Positions 1 to 10,914 of a stretch of 64,000 nt of DNA are shown one piece after another. Under the pieces are notes generated by a model. It did no database searches, was not told where the DNA came from, and worked only from the letters and a program-made list of their open reading frames with translations. This DNA comes from Haematococcus lacustris (taxonomy: Eukaryota; Chlorophyta; Chlorophyceae; Chlamydomonadales; Haematococcaceae): contig JASKMD010000002.1 in NCBI GenBank assembly GCA_030144725.1, forward strand, positions 2,526,324 through 2,590,323, in the 5' to 3' direction. Numbering within the stretch: position 1 is the stretch's first letter; each line of letters begins with the position of its first letter. Both the position numbers and the translations under genes were made by a program.

Positions 1-585
1 TGGGTTGGACAATTGTTGTTGACAACCGGTTAAACAACGAGTCCAACTCTAGTTTGCGCACACAACAACTACAAGCGGGACGCTCGACACTACTCGCGAC
101 TAAACATCGATGCCTTGTGAACTCGCGCAACTGAGAGCTACCTTCACGCTATGCTAATGAGTGGTGCGAGCCTCGCGTTGCAAGTTAGTTGCTCGGAATG
201 CCTAATATCTGTCCTTGGAAGGCACAATGCGTGCCTCGAGTAGCACGCATAGGAAGGTTTACATAGGGCTCGCCTAAGCAAACGGCTCTATTCCACGCCT
301 AAGACATAGTCGTAATTTGTTGCCCCTACACGCAGGATTTCTGACCACGCGAGGCAAGTAGGAAACGACGAAGCTCAAGGACAGCAAAAAGGACGGCGTG
401 GAGTTGAGCTAGGCGCGGGGTAGGGCAGCATGGTGAGTCGATTAGGTTGCCACGCATGTTTATGTGGTGACGACGGGCCGTAACTATTTGTTGTGTACTT
501 GTGCTTGCAGGCCTTTAACCACAACACTCACAAAAGACACAACAGGTGAGACAGCCTCTTGGCCAGCCTTTAGGTTAGGCCGGCC
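1..585. other. Satellite-flanking sequence, no gene recognised
   Basis: No convincing coding region is seen. Positions 234-362 resemble 7115-7245 in the same orientation; both contain ACCACGCGAGGCAAG and close variants of the sequence before it, and both lie just upstream of tandem arrays. This suggests a dispersed block associated with satellite DNA. Confidence 0.4.
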
Positions 586-726
586 TTGCACGCCAATCGC
601 AACACCTTGTACACCAATTGCAACACCTTGTACACCAGTTGCAACAACTCGTATGCCAATTGCAACACCTTGTGTACCAATCGCAACATCTTGTACACCA
701 ATTGCAACACCTTGTACACCTTGGAC
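586..726. repeat. 21-bp minisatellite (CAATTGCAACACCTTGTACA type)
   Basis: About 6-7 imperfect copies of a 21-base unit built round CAATTGCAACACCTTG. Because 21 is a multiple of three, short ORFs stay open in several frames; they have no other coding character. The same motif reappears at 4260-4790 on the far side of the 114-bp satellite. Confidence 0.85.
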
Positions 727-732
727 TGGCCT

Positions 733-3700
733 ACCATGACGCACCCCATGCGCTTCGCCTTACCACGCAGGCCGGTGAGGCAGGCGGAGAACAACCAGCC
801 CACCACACGCCAACAGCGCATGCTCTAGCCACGCATGACTAGCCTGCCATGACGCAACCCCATGCGCTTCGCCCCACCACACAGACTGGTGAGGCAGGCG
901 GAGCACAGTTTGCCCACCACACTTCATCAGCGCATGCTCTAGCCACGCATGACTGGTCTGCCATGACGCAACCCCATGCGCTTTGCCCCACCACGCAGAC
1001 CGGTGAGGCAGGCGGAGTTCAACCAGCCCACCACACGCCAACAGCGCATGCTTAAGCCACGCATGACTAGCCTGCCATGACGCAACCCCATGCGCTTCGC
1101 CCCACCACGCAGACCGGTGAGACAGGCGGAGCACAACCAGCCCACCACACTCCAGCAGCGCATGCTCCAGCCACGCATGACTGGCCTGCCATGACGCAAC
1201 CCCATGCGCTTTGCCCCACCACGCAGACCGGTGAGGCAGGCGGAGTTTAACCAGCCCACCACACGCCAACAGCGCATGCTTAAGCCACGCATGACTAGCC
1301 TGCCATGACGCAACCCCATGCGCTTCGCCCCACCACGCAGACCGGTGAGACAGACGGAGCACAACCAGCCCACCACACTCCAGCAGCGCATGCTCCAGCC
1401 ACGCATGACTGGCCTGCCATGACGCAACCCCATGCGCTTTGCCCCACCACGCAGGCCGGTGAGGCAGGCGGAGTTCAACCAGCCCACCACACGCCAACAG
1501 CGCATGCTTTAGCCACGCATGACTGGCCTGCCATGACGCAACCCCATGCGCTTCGCCCCACCACGCAGACCGGTGAGGCAGGCGGAGTTTAACCAGCCCA
1601 CCACACGCCAACAGCGCATGCTTAAGCCACGCATGACTGGCCTGCCATGACGCAACCCCATGCGCTTCGCCCCACCACGCAGACCGGTGAGGCAGGCGGA
1701 GCACAGTTTGCCCACCACACTCCATCAGCGCATGCTCTAGCCACGCATGACTGGCCTGCCATGACGCAACCCCATGCGCTTTGCCCCACCACGCAGGCCG
1801 GTGAGGCAGGCGGAGTTCAACCAGCCCACCACATGCCAACAGCGCATGCTCTAGCCACGCATGACTGGCCTGCCATGACGCAACCCCATGCGCTTCGCCC
1901 CACCACGCACACCGGTGAGGCAGGCGGAGCACAACCAGCCTACCACACTCCAGCAGCGCATGCTCCAGCCACGCATGACTGGCCTGCCATGACGCAACCC
2001 CATGCGCTTTGCCCCACCACGCAGGCTGGTGAGGCAGGCGGAGTTCAACCAGCCCACCACACGCCAACAGCGCATGCTCCAACCACGCATGACTGGCCTG
2101 CCATGACGCAACCCCATGCGCTTTGCCCCACCACGCAGGCCGGTGAGGCAGGCGGAGTTCAACCAGCCCACCACACGCCAACAGCGCATGCTTTAGCCAC
2201 GCATGACTGACCTGCCATGACGCAACCCCATGCGCTTCGCCCCACCACGCAGACCGGTGAGGCAGGCGGAGTTTAACCAGCCCACCACACGCCAACAGCG
2301 CATGCTTAAGCCACGCATGACTGGCCTGCCATGACGCAACCCCATGCGCTTCGCCCCACCACGCAGACCGGTGAGGCAGGCGGAGTTCAACCAGCCTACC
2401 ACACGCCAACAGCGCATGCTTTAGCCACGCATGACTGGCCTGCCATGACGCAACCCCATGCGCTTCGCCCCACCACGCAGACCGGTGAGGCAGGCGGAGT
2501 TTAACCAGCCCACCACACGCCAACAGCGCATGCTTAAGCCACGCATGACTGGCCTGCCATGACGCAACCCCATGCGCTTCGCCCCACCACGCAGACCGGT
2601 GAGGCAGGCGGAGCACAGTTTGCCCACCACACTCCATCAGCGCATGCTCTAGCCACGCATGACTGGCCTGCCATGACGCAACCCCATGCGCTTTGCCCCA
2701 CCACGCAGGCCGGTGAGGCAGGCGGAGTTCAACCAGCCCACCACATGCCAACAGCGCATGCTCTAGCCACGCATGACTGGCCTGCCATGACGCAACCCCA
2801 TGCGCTTCGCCCCACCACGCAGACCGGTGAGGCAGGCGGAGCACAACCAGCCTACCACACTCCAGCAGCGCATGCTCCAGCCACGCATGACTGGCCTGCC
2901 ATGACGCAACCCCATGCGCTTTGCCCCACCACGCAGGCCGGTGAGGCAGGCGGAGTTCAACCAGCCCACCACACTCCATCAGCGCATGCTCCAACCACGC
3001 ATGACTGGCCTGCCATGACGCAACCCCATGCGCTTCGCCCCACCACGCAGACCGGTGAGGCAGGCGGAGTTTAACCAGCCCACCACACGCCAACAGCGCA
3101 TGCTTAAGCCACGCATGACTGGCCTGCCATGACGCAACCCCATGCGCTTCGCCCCACCACGCAGACCGGTGAGGCAGGCGGAGTTCAACCAGCCTACCAC
3201 ACGCCAACAGCGCATGCTTTAGCCACGCATGACTGGCCTGCCATGACGCAACCCCATGCGCTTCGCCCCACCACGCAGACCGGTGAGGCAGGCGGAGTTT
3301 AACCAGCCCACCACACGCCAACAGCGCATGCTTAAGCCACGCATGACTGGCCTGCCATGACGCAACCCCATGCGCTTCGCCCCACCACGCAGACCGGTGA
3401 GGCAGGCGGAGCACAGTTTGCCCACCACACTCCATCAGCGCATGCTCTAGCCACGCATGACTGGCCTGCCATGACGCAACCCCATGCGCTTTGCCCCACC
3501 ACGCAGGCCGGTGAGGCAGGCGGAGTTCAACCAGCCCACCACATGCCAACAGCGCATGCTCTAGCCACGCATGACTGGCCTGCCATGACGCAACCCCATG
3601 CGCTTCGCCCCACCACGCAGACCGGTGAGGCAGGCGGAGCACAACCAGCCTACCACACTCCAGCAGCGCATGCTCCAGCCACGCATGACTGGCCTGCCAT

Positions 3701-3880
3701 GACGCAACCCCATGCGCTTTGCCCCACCACGCAGGCCGGTGAGGCAGGCGGAGTTCAACCAACCCACCACACTCCATCAGCGCATGCTCCAACCACGCAT
3801 GACTGGCCTGCCATGACGCAACCCCATGCGCTTTGCCCCACCACGCAGGCCGGTGAGGCAGGCAGAGCACAACCAGCCCA
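733..3880. repeat. 114-bp satellite array, about 27-28 copies
   Basis: The motif ATGACGCAACCCCATGCGC recurs every 114 bases (for example at 849, 963, 1077 and on to 3813). 114 = 3 x 38, so ORFs run through the array on both strands, including a 1043-residue one on the minus strand; these are repeat translations, not recognisable proteins. Monomer variants themselves recur every 7 or 8 units, which gives a higher-order repeat. Confidence 0.95.
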
Positions 3881-3892
3881 CCACACACCACA

Positions 3893-4795
3893 ACCCTACC
3901 TTACCTCCCGTCTTGTACCTTACCCCCCAAACTTGTACCCTACCCCCCCATCTTGTACCTTACCCCCCAATCTTGTACCTTACCCTCCCCATCTTGTACC
4001 CTACCCCCCATCTTGTACCTTACCCCCCAATCTTGTACCTTACCCTCCCCATCTTGTACCTTACCCCCCAATCTTGTACCTTACCCTCCCCATCTTGTAC
4101 CCTACCCCCCATCTTGTACCTTACCCCCCAATCTTGTACCTTACCCTCCCCATCTTGTACCTTACCCCCCAATCTTGTACCTTACCCTCCCCATCTTGTA
4201 CCTTACCCCCCAATCTTGTACCTTAACCTCCCCATCTTGTACCTTACCCCCCAAACTGCCAAATGCCAATTGCAACACCTTGAAAGCCAATTGCTACACC
4301 TTGTACCTTACCCTCCCCATCTTGTACCTTACCCTCCAAACTGCCAAATGCCAATTGCAACACCTTGGAAACCAATTGCAACACCTTGTACCTTACCCTC
4401 CCCATCGTGCACCTTACCTCCCAAACTGCCAAATGCCAATCGCAACACCTTGTACGCCAAATGCAACACCTTGTATGCCAATTGCAACACCTTGTACCTT
4501 ACCCTCCCCATCTTGTACCTTACCACCCAAACTGCCAAATGCCCATTGCAACACCTTGGAAGCCAATTGCTACACCTTGTACCTTACCCTCCCCATCGTG
4601 CACCTTACCCCCCAAACTGCCAAATGCCAATCGCAACACCTTGTACGCCAAATGCAACACCTTGTATGCCAATTGCAACACCTTGTACCTTACCCTCCCC
4701 ATCGTGCACCTTACCCCCCAAACTGCCAAATGCCAATTGCAACACCTTGGAAGCCAATTGCAACACCTTGTATGGCAAGTGCCAATTGGAACCAC
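3893..4795. repeat. CT-rich minisatellite (CTTGTACCTTACCCCCCAAT) grading into the 21-bp repeat
   Basis: From 3893 to about 4250 the sequence is a tandem array of roughly 20-24-base units of the CTTGTACCTTACCC type. From 4250 to 4795 these units alternate with CAAACTGCCAAATGCCAA and the 21-base CAATTGCAACACCTTG unit, forming a longer composite period. No gene is supported. Confidence 0.85.
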
Positions 4796-5188
4796 CATGC
4801 TAGCCTTTGGCTGCCACCCCAATGCCACTGCAGTCAGAAGTTGCCACAACATGGTGAGTGAGTGTACACTTTAGCTGCTTCACTCCAAATCTTATGCTTT
4901 CAAGTATTGCGCATGGCAATTGTGATGTGTGGTTGCAGATCAAATCCTTGCAAGTGACGATGCATCCGTTCGTCACAAGGTCCTCGTGGCAAGATGAGCC
5001 TATTGATTGTGCACATGGCTTGGTTCTCCACATTGACAAAATATGCCAAGGAGCCGAGCCAGCGTTGTCACTTCACAGTGACAGAATATGCGTGTAAGCC
5101 GAGCTTGTCTTGTCACTCCACAGTGACAAAAAATGCGTGCACAAAGAATCAGCACTAGGTATCTCGCACGGGGTACCCCGCACGAAAA
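4796..5188. other. Unassigned spacer with a short 45-bp repeat
   Basis: Mostly unique sequence without a supported gene. Positions 5035-5135 hold two and a bit copies of a 45-base unit starting GACA(A/G)AATATG and containing TTGTCACT(T/C)CACAGT. Confidence 0.5.
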
Positions 5189-5391
5189 ACCAGCGCTAGG
5201 AACCAACGCTAGGAACCAACGCTAGGAACCAACGCTAGGAACCAACGCTAGGAACCAACGCTAGGAACCAACGCTAGGAACCAACGCTAGGAACCAACGC
5301 TAGGAACCAGCGCTAGGAACCAGCGCTAGGAACTAGCGCTAGGAACCAGCGCTAGGAACCAACGCTAGGAACCAACGCTAGGAACCAGAGG
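5189..5391. repeat. 13-bp minisatellite (GCTAGGAACCAAC)
   Basis: About 15 head-to-tail copies of GCTAGGAACCAAC, with minor AAC/AGC variation. No coding function is seen. Confidence 0.95.
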
Positions 5392-5397
5392 GTAACC

Positions 5398-5655
5398 ACG
5401 AAGTATCCCGCAAGAAGTACCCCGCACGAAGTACCCCGCACGAAGTACCTGCACTGAGGACCCCGCACGAAGTATCCCGCACGAAGTACCCCCTCACTAA
5501 GAATCCGCACGGAGTACCCGCACGAAGTACCCAGCGAGAAGTACCCCACACGAAGTTCCTCCGCACGAAGTACCCGCACGAAGTACCCCGCACAAAGCAC
5601 CTTGCACGAAGTACCCCGCACGATGAACCCCGCACGAAGTACCCGCACGTGGTAC
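5398..5655. repeat. 13-14-bp minisatellite (CGCACGAAGTACCC)
   Basis: Degenerate tandem copies of CGCACGAAGTACCC, directly after the 13-bp array. The GCACG(G/A) motif also occurs singly at 5166-5186, so the two arrays may have spread through the same spacer. Confidence 0.85.
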
Positions 5656-5835
5656 CACCCACTACATGTACGTCACGATCGCGTGGCCACCCTAAGAGCA
5701 CACAAGGGGCACGGCGCAAACGAACGGTCAAGCGGCCAAGCGGGCGGCGCGGTCAGGCGGGTGAGGCGCGAGCATGCATCATCCCAAACCCCCTTGAGGA
5801 AAGAATGTATCACTAAGGTGGGTGTAGTCACACAC

Positions 5836-6020
5836 GGGTTAGGGTTAGGGTTAGGGTTAGGGTTAGGGTTAGGGTTAGGGTTAGGGTTAGGGTTAGGGTT
5901 AGGGTTAGGGTTAGGGTTAGGGTTAGGGTTAGGGTTAGGGTTAGGGTTAGGGTTAGGGTTAGGGTTAGGGTTAGGGTTAGGGTTAGGGTTAGGGTTAGGG
6001 TTAGGGTTAGGGTTAGGGTT
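5836..6020 (+). repeat. Interstitial telomere-type repeat (TTAGGG)n
   Basis: About 30 uninterrupted TTAGGG units, G-rich on the plus strand and reading rightwards. A perfect block of this kind inside a scaffold is either a recent internal insertion of telomeric DNA or an assembly join at a real chromosome end. Classic Chlamydomonas telomeres use TTTTAGGG, while some chlamydomonadalean lineages use TTAGGG. Confidence 0.97.
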
Positions 6021-6309
6021 ACTAACATTGTGTTACGGGTCCTCGGAGGGGTCGCCTAAGGAACTGGCGGAACATAGAACCTAACGTACGGTCGGTCATT
6101 TCGGACGAGCGATAGTGCGTTCGATAGGCCGCACGGGTGCGGCGTAAGAACTGAGGTTGAAAACTGGGGTCTCATTGGACTTTTGCGAGAAAAGGTCGAA
6201 AAAGGGGTTGCCTAAGGAACGTGTTTTTTGAGAGTTAGACTTTGCGAATAGGAGCGCTGGACCGAACGCTCCAAAATAGAGGGGCGATTTATCGGTTATC
6301 AAAAGTTGA

Positions 6310-6353
6310 CCCTCGACCCTAACCTCGACCCTAACCCTAACCTTACCCTAACC
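6310..6353 (-). repeat. Degenerate CCCTAA block facing the TTAGGG array
   Basis: Variants of CCCTAA (CCCTAACCTCGACCCTAACC and similar) in the opposite orientation to the block at 5836-6020, about 290 bases away. The order TTAGGG then CCCTAA is the head-to-head arrangement of two chromosome ends. Confidence 0.75.
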
Positions 6354-7114
6354 GGGGTTAATCTCCGCAACCGCTTGGTCATTTTGAGCAAGAGTAGGTG
6401 CGTTGGATGGGGCTTGCGAAGGACTTGGAGAGTGCGTGGTTGACACGTCGGGTCTCATTCGACTTTTTTGAGGAAATCGTAAAAAACAGTTTTTTCGGAG
6501 GAACAGTGTTGTTTCACCGTGCGAGCACGCGCGTTAGAACAAGCGCGACAACAAGAGGGGGCGTACTGAAAATGAAAGTCAGAAACCAAGTGGTCGACAT
6601 GTTAGGGTCATGCGAGTCTTCCGAGAAAATCGCGATATATATCTCATTAAGGAATCGTAGAGTTACACCGTGCGAATACGCGCGTTAGAACAAGCGCGAC
6701 AATATGAGGGAGCGTATTGAAAATGAAAATCAGAAGTGAAGGAGTCGACATGTTCGGGTGCAACTTGCACATTACTGGAACCGTTTGACTAAGCTGAACC
6801 TGACATGAGTGCAAGGGCTTTGCGGAAGAACTACCTAATGTAAGCTTGAGAAGTTAGGACTAGAAGTGGATTTCTTGCAAGCATGAAATGACATGAGCAT
6901 AATTGGGTTGGACAAACCAACATACGCTACGCAACACGCGACAGCCAAAATGCAGCTAGCCATGGCCACCCCGTTAACTGCAGCACTCGACGCGGGCAGC
7001 CCGCAGAATGGGACCAGCTTTTCCGCAAGGAGCAAGCTGGGTGACGGGGACCAAGGCCAGACAGCGCGCAAAGAGAACGAGGTAAGTAGCGCAATAACTC
7101 GCTGTCTTAGGCTG
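6354..7114. other. Unassigned sequence with a 151-bp-spaced direct repeat
   Basis: Positions 6515-6584 and 6666-6735 are imperfect direct copies about 70 bases long, containing GTTAGAACAAGCGCGACAA and GAAAATGAAA. No gene is recognised. The moderate base composition differs from the satellite arrays on either side. Confidence 0.5.
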
Positions 7115-7245
7115 CCTCGAATAGTACGCATAGGGAGGTTCACAAAAGGCTAGCCCCAGCTAACGGGTCTATCGCACGTCGGAAATGTAGTTGTGGTCCG
7201 TTGTTTCTTCACGCAGGAGTTCTGACCACGCGAGGCAAGCGTCAA
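7115..7245. repeat. Dispersed block, second copy of 234-362
   Basis: Aligns in the same orientation to 234-362, including ACGCATAGG(G/A)AGGTT and TTCTGACCACGCGAGGCAAG. The copies differ at many positions, so the duplication is not recent. Confidence 0.6.
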
Positions 7246-7344
7246 ATTTGTTTCAAGTGCATTGGCGCTGCTGGTGCCGCTGACACTTGCCAGCAACTTG
7301 CCGCGCAGAATGGACCATTACGTTTTATGGAGAAGATGGCAGGC

Positions 7345-7508
7345 AGCATAGCATAGCAGCAGCAGCAGCAGCAGGGCAGCAGCAGCAGGGCAGCAGCAGC
7401 AGGGCAACAGCAGGAGGGCAACAGCAGGAGGGCAACAGCAGGAGGGCAGCAGCAGCAGGGCAGCAGAAGCAGCCTGCCTGCCTGTCTGCCTGCCTGCCTG
7501 CCTGCTTG

Positions 7509-7547
<39 letters not shown>

Positions 7548-7548
7548 A

Positions 7549-7579
<31 letters not shown>

Positions 7580-7925
7580 ACTCGCCTGCCTGCCTGCCTG
7601 CCTGCCTGCTCGCCTGCCTGCCTGCCTGCTCGCCTGCCTGCTTGCCTGCCTGCTCGCCTGCTCGCCTGCCTGCCTGCCTGTCTCCGTGCCAACATGGCAG
7701 CAGCAGCAGTGCAGCAGCAGCAGCAGCGCATCAGCAGCAGCGCATCAGCAGCAGCAGGAGCGCACCTGCTTGCCTGCCTGCCTGTCTGCCTGCCTGCTCG
7801 CCTGCCTGCCTGCCTGCCTGCTTGCCTGCTCGCCTGCTCGCCTGCCTGCCTGCCTGTCTGCGTGCCAACATGGCAGCAGCAGCAGTGCAGCAGCAGCAGT
7901 GCAGCAGCAGCAGCGCACCTGCTTG

Positions 7926-7957
<32 letters not shown>

Positions 7958-8087
7958 CTCGCCTGCCTGCCTGCCTGCCTGCTTGCCTGCTCGCCTGCCT
8001 GCCTGCCTGTCTGTGTGCCAACATGACAGCAGCAGCAGTGCAGCAGCAGCAGTGCAGCAGCAGCAGCAGCGCATTAGCTGCAGCGCA

Positions 8088-8123
<36 letters not shown>

Positions 8124-8127
8124 CTCG

Positions 8128-8159
<32 letters not shown>

Positions 8160-9330
8160 CTCGCCTGCTCGCCTGCCTGCCTGCCTGCCTGTGTGCCAAC
8201 ATGGCAGCAGCAGCAGTGCAGCAGCAGCAGTGCAGCAGCAGCAGCAGCGCATCAGCAGCAGCAGCAGCGCATCAGCTGCAGCGCACCTGCTTGCCTGCCT
8301 GCCTGCCTGCCTGCCTGCTCGCCTGCCTGCCTGCCTGCTCGCCTGCTCGCCTGCCTGCCTGCCTGTCTGCGTGCCAACATGGCAGCAGCAGCAGTGCAGC
8401 AGCAGCAGTGCAGCAGCAGCGCATCAGCAGCAGCAGCAGCGCATCAGCTGCAGCGCACCTGCTTGCCTGCCTGCCTGCCTGCCTTCCTGCTCGCCTGCTC
8501 GCCTGCCTGCCTGCCTGTCTGCGTGCCAACATGGCAGCAGCAGCAGTGCAGCAGCAGCAGTGCAGCAGCAGCGCATCAGCAGCAGCAGCAGCGCATCAGC
8601 TGCAGCGCACCTGCTTTCCTGCCTGCTTGCCTGCCTGCTCGCCTGCCTGCCTGCCTGCTCGCCTGCTCGCCTGCCTGCCTGCCTGTCTGCGTGCCAACAT
8701 GGCAGCAGCAGCAGTGCAGCAGTGCAGCAGCAGCGCATCAGCAGCAGCAGCAGCGCATCAGCTGCAGCGCACCTGCTTGCCTGCCTGCCTGCCTGCCTGC
8801 TCGCCTGCCTGCCTGCCTGCTCGCCTGCTCGCCTGCCTGCCTGCCTGTCTGCGTGCCAACATGGCAGCAGCAGCAGTGCAGCAGCAGCAGCAGCGCATTA
8901 GCAGCAGCAGCAACGCATCAGCTGCAGCGCACCTGCTTGCCTGCCTGCCTGCCTGCCTGCTCGCCTGCCTGCCTGCCTGCCTACCTGCTCGCCTGCCTGC
9001 CTGCCTGTCTGCGTGCCAACATGGCAGCAGCAGCAGTGCAGCAGCAACAGCGCAGCAGCAGCGGCAGCAGCGGATCAGCTGCAGCGCACCTGCCTGCCTG
9101 CCTGCCTGCCTGCCTGCTCGCCTGCCTGCCTGCCTGCCTGCTCGCCTGCCTGCCTGCCTGCCTGCTCGCCTGCTCGCCTGCCTGCCTGCCTGTTTGCGTG
9201 CCAACATGGCAGCAGCAGCAGTGCAGCAGCAGCAGTGCAGCAGCAGCAGCAGCGCATCAGCAGTAGCAGCAGCAGCGCAGCAGCAGCAGCAGCGCATCAG
9301 TAGCAGCAGCAGGGCAGCAGTGCTAGCGCA

Positions 9331-9366
<36 letters not shown>

Positions 9367-9465
9367 CTTGCCTGCCTGCCTGCCGCCTGCCTGCCTGCTC
9401 GCCTGCCTGCCTGCCTGCTCGGCTGCCTGCTCGCCTGCCTGCTCGCCTGCCTGCCTGTTGCAGCT
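7345..9465. repeat. Composite CAG / CCTG satellite, about 150-185-bp period
   Basis: Starts with GCAGCAGCAGGG repeats (7345-7470), then alternates runs of CCTG/CTCGCCTG with CAGCAG tracts. The marker AACATGGCAGCAG recurs at about 7691, 7867, 8020 (variant), 8198, 8376, 8528, 8696, 8858, 9018 and 9202, so the long period varies from 152 to 184. ORFs of up to 659 residues read only Cys-Leu-Pro-Ala or Gln/Ser/Ala runs and are taken as non-coding. Confidence 0.93.
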
Positions 9466-9509
9466 GGCCAGCAGCGGCATCAGCGCAGTCTACGTTCGCA
9501 TCTTCATAG

Positions 9510-9830
<321 letters not shown>

Positions 9831-9834
9831 TAAC

Positions 9835-10526
9835 CCCAACAGCAGCAGCAGCATGACAGCATCAGCGGGGCAGCAGCAGGGCAGCAGCAGCAGTAGCAGG
9901 GCAGCAGCAGCGGCAGGGCGGAAGCAGCAGCAGGGCAGCAGCAGCATGCCCGCTGTTGCCCCACTGCTGCCCGCTGCGGCCCCACCTCATGCCGGCTGCG
10001 GCCCCACCCCCTGTCCATGCGGCCCCACCCCATGCCCGCTGCTGCCCCAATCCCTGCCTGCTGCGGCCCCACCTCATGCCCGCTGCTGCCGCACCTCATG
10101 CCGGCTGCGGCCCTTCCTCATGCCCGCTGTGACCCCACCCCATGCCCGCTGCGGCCCCACCCCCTGCCCGCTGCGGCCCCACCTCATGCCCGCTGCCGCC
10201 CCACCTCATGCCGGCTGCGGCCCCACCTCATGCCAGCTGCGGCCAAACCCACTGCCCGCTGCGACCCCACCCCCTGCCGGCTGCGGCCCCACCCCCTGCC
10301 CGCTGCGGCCCCACCCCCTGCCCGCTGCGGCCCCACCCCCTGCCCGCTGCGGCCCCTGCCCGCTGCGGCCCCACCCCCCTGCCCGCTGCGGCCCCACCTC
10401 ATGCCCGCTGCGGCCCCACCCCCCTGCCCGCTGCGGCCCCACCCCCTGCCCGCTGCGGCCCCACCTCATGCCCGCTGCGGCCCCACCTCATGCCGGCTGC
10501 GGCCCTTCCTCATGCCCGCTGCGGCC
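9835..10526. repeat. 22-bp GC-rich minisatellite, left segment
   Basis: After a short CAGCAG stretch, tandem copies of a 22-base unit containing CCCGCTGCGGCCCCACCCC. 22 is not a multiple of three, so each strand cycles through three frames per 66 bases, and all can stay open; the long Pro/Ala/Arg ORFs are repeat translations. Confidence 0.93.
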
Positions 10527-10914
10527 AATCAACCGGGTTAGGACCCGAAGCCAGTAGCACCCCATGCAGCAGGTGTGGTTCAGTAGCTACAAACCTCCCT
10601 CTTCTTGCGAGAGGACGGGGGATCGACACCCGCAAGGGGCCAGAAATATTTGGCGTAATCGATCTCTCTTGAGGGCAGTGCCCGCCATCGTGCGGGATGG
10701 GAGCTGGAGTGGAGTAGGCTAATTTCCTATGAAGCTCAGGAGGGTAGACACGTTTCCGAGCCGGGGCGTGTCGTGCTGTGAGAGCGCCCTTTAGGCATAC
10801 GTCAGCCCGCGAGGGCCCCTCCCATGGTGTGAAAGACCAGAAGCGGCGCGCGGTTCCTTAGTGCACGCCCCCTGAAGCTTCGGGGGGAGTAGTCTTTCTT
10901 TCTTTCTTTTCTTT
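10527..10914 (+). mobile_element. SINE-like tRNA-derived insertion inside the 22-bp array
   Basis: 388 bases of unrelated sequence interrupt the array, with CGCTGCGGCC on each side (10517-10526 and 10915-10924). This could be a target duplication, but the array unit itself supplies the same bases. TGGTTCAGTAGC (10576-10587) fits the Pol III A-box consensus with one mismatch, and GATCGACACC (10621-10630) fits the B box, with 33 bases between them, as in tRNAs and SINEs. The element ends in a CTTT-rich tail. The A box lies about 50 bases into the insertion, further than usual, so the 5' boundary or the class may differ. Confidence 0.5.

Noticed and set aside
586..3880. CRISPR array
   Set aside because: The repeats are directly adjacent with no unique spacers, and the setting is a eukaryotic nuclear genome.
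760..3891. 1043-residue minus-strand ORF and several plus-strand ORFs over the 114-bp repeat
   Set aside because: The repeat length is a multiple of three, so stop-free frames persist by chance on both strands; the peptides are pure repeats without known domain features.
5828..6028. ORFs of Gly-Leu or Leu-Thr repeats
   Set aside because: Translation of the TTAGGG telomere-type repeat on the two strands.
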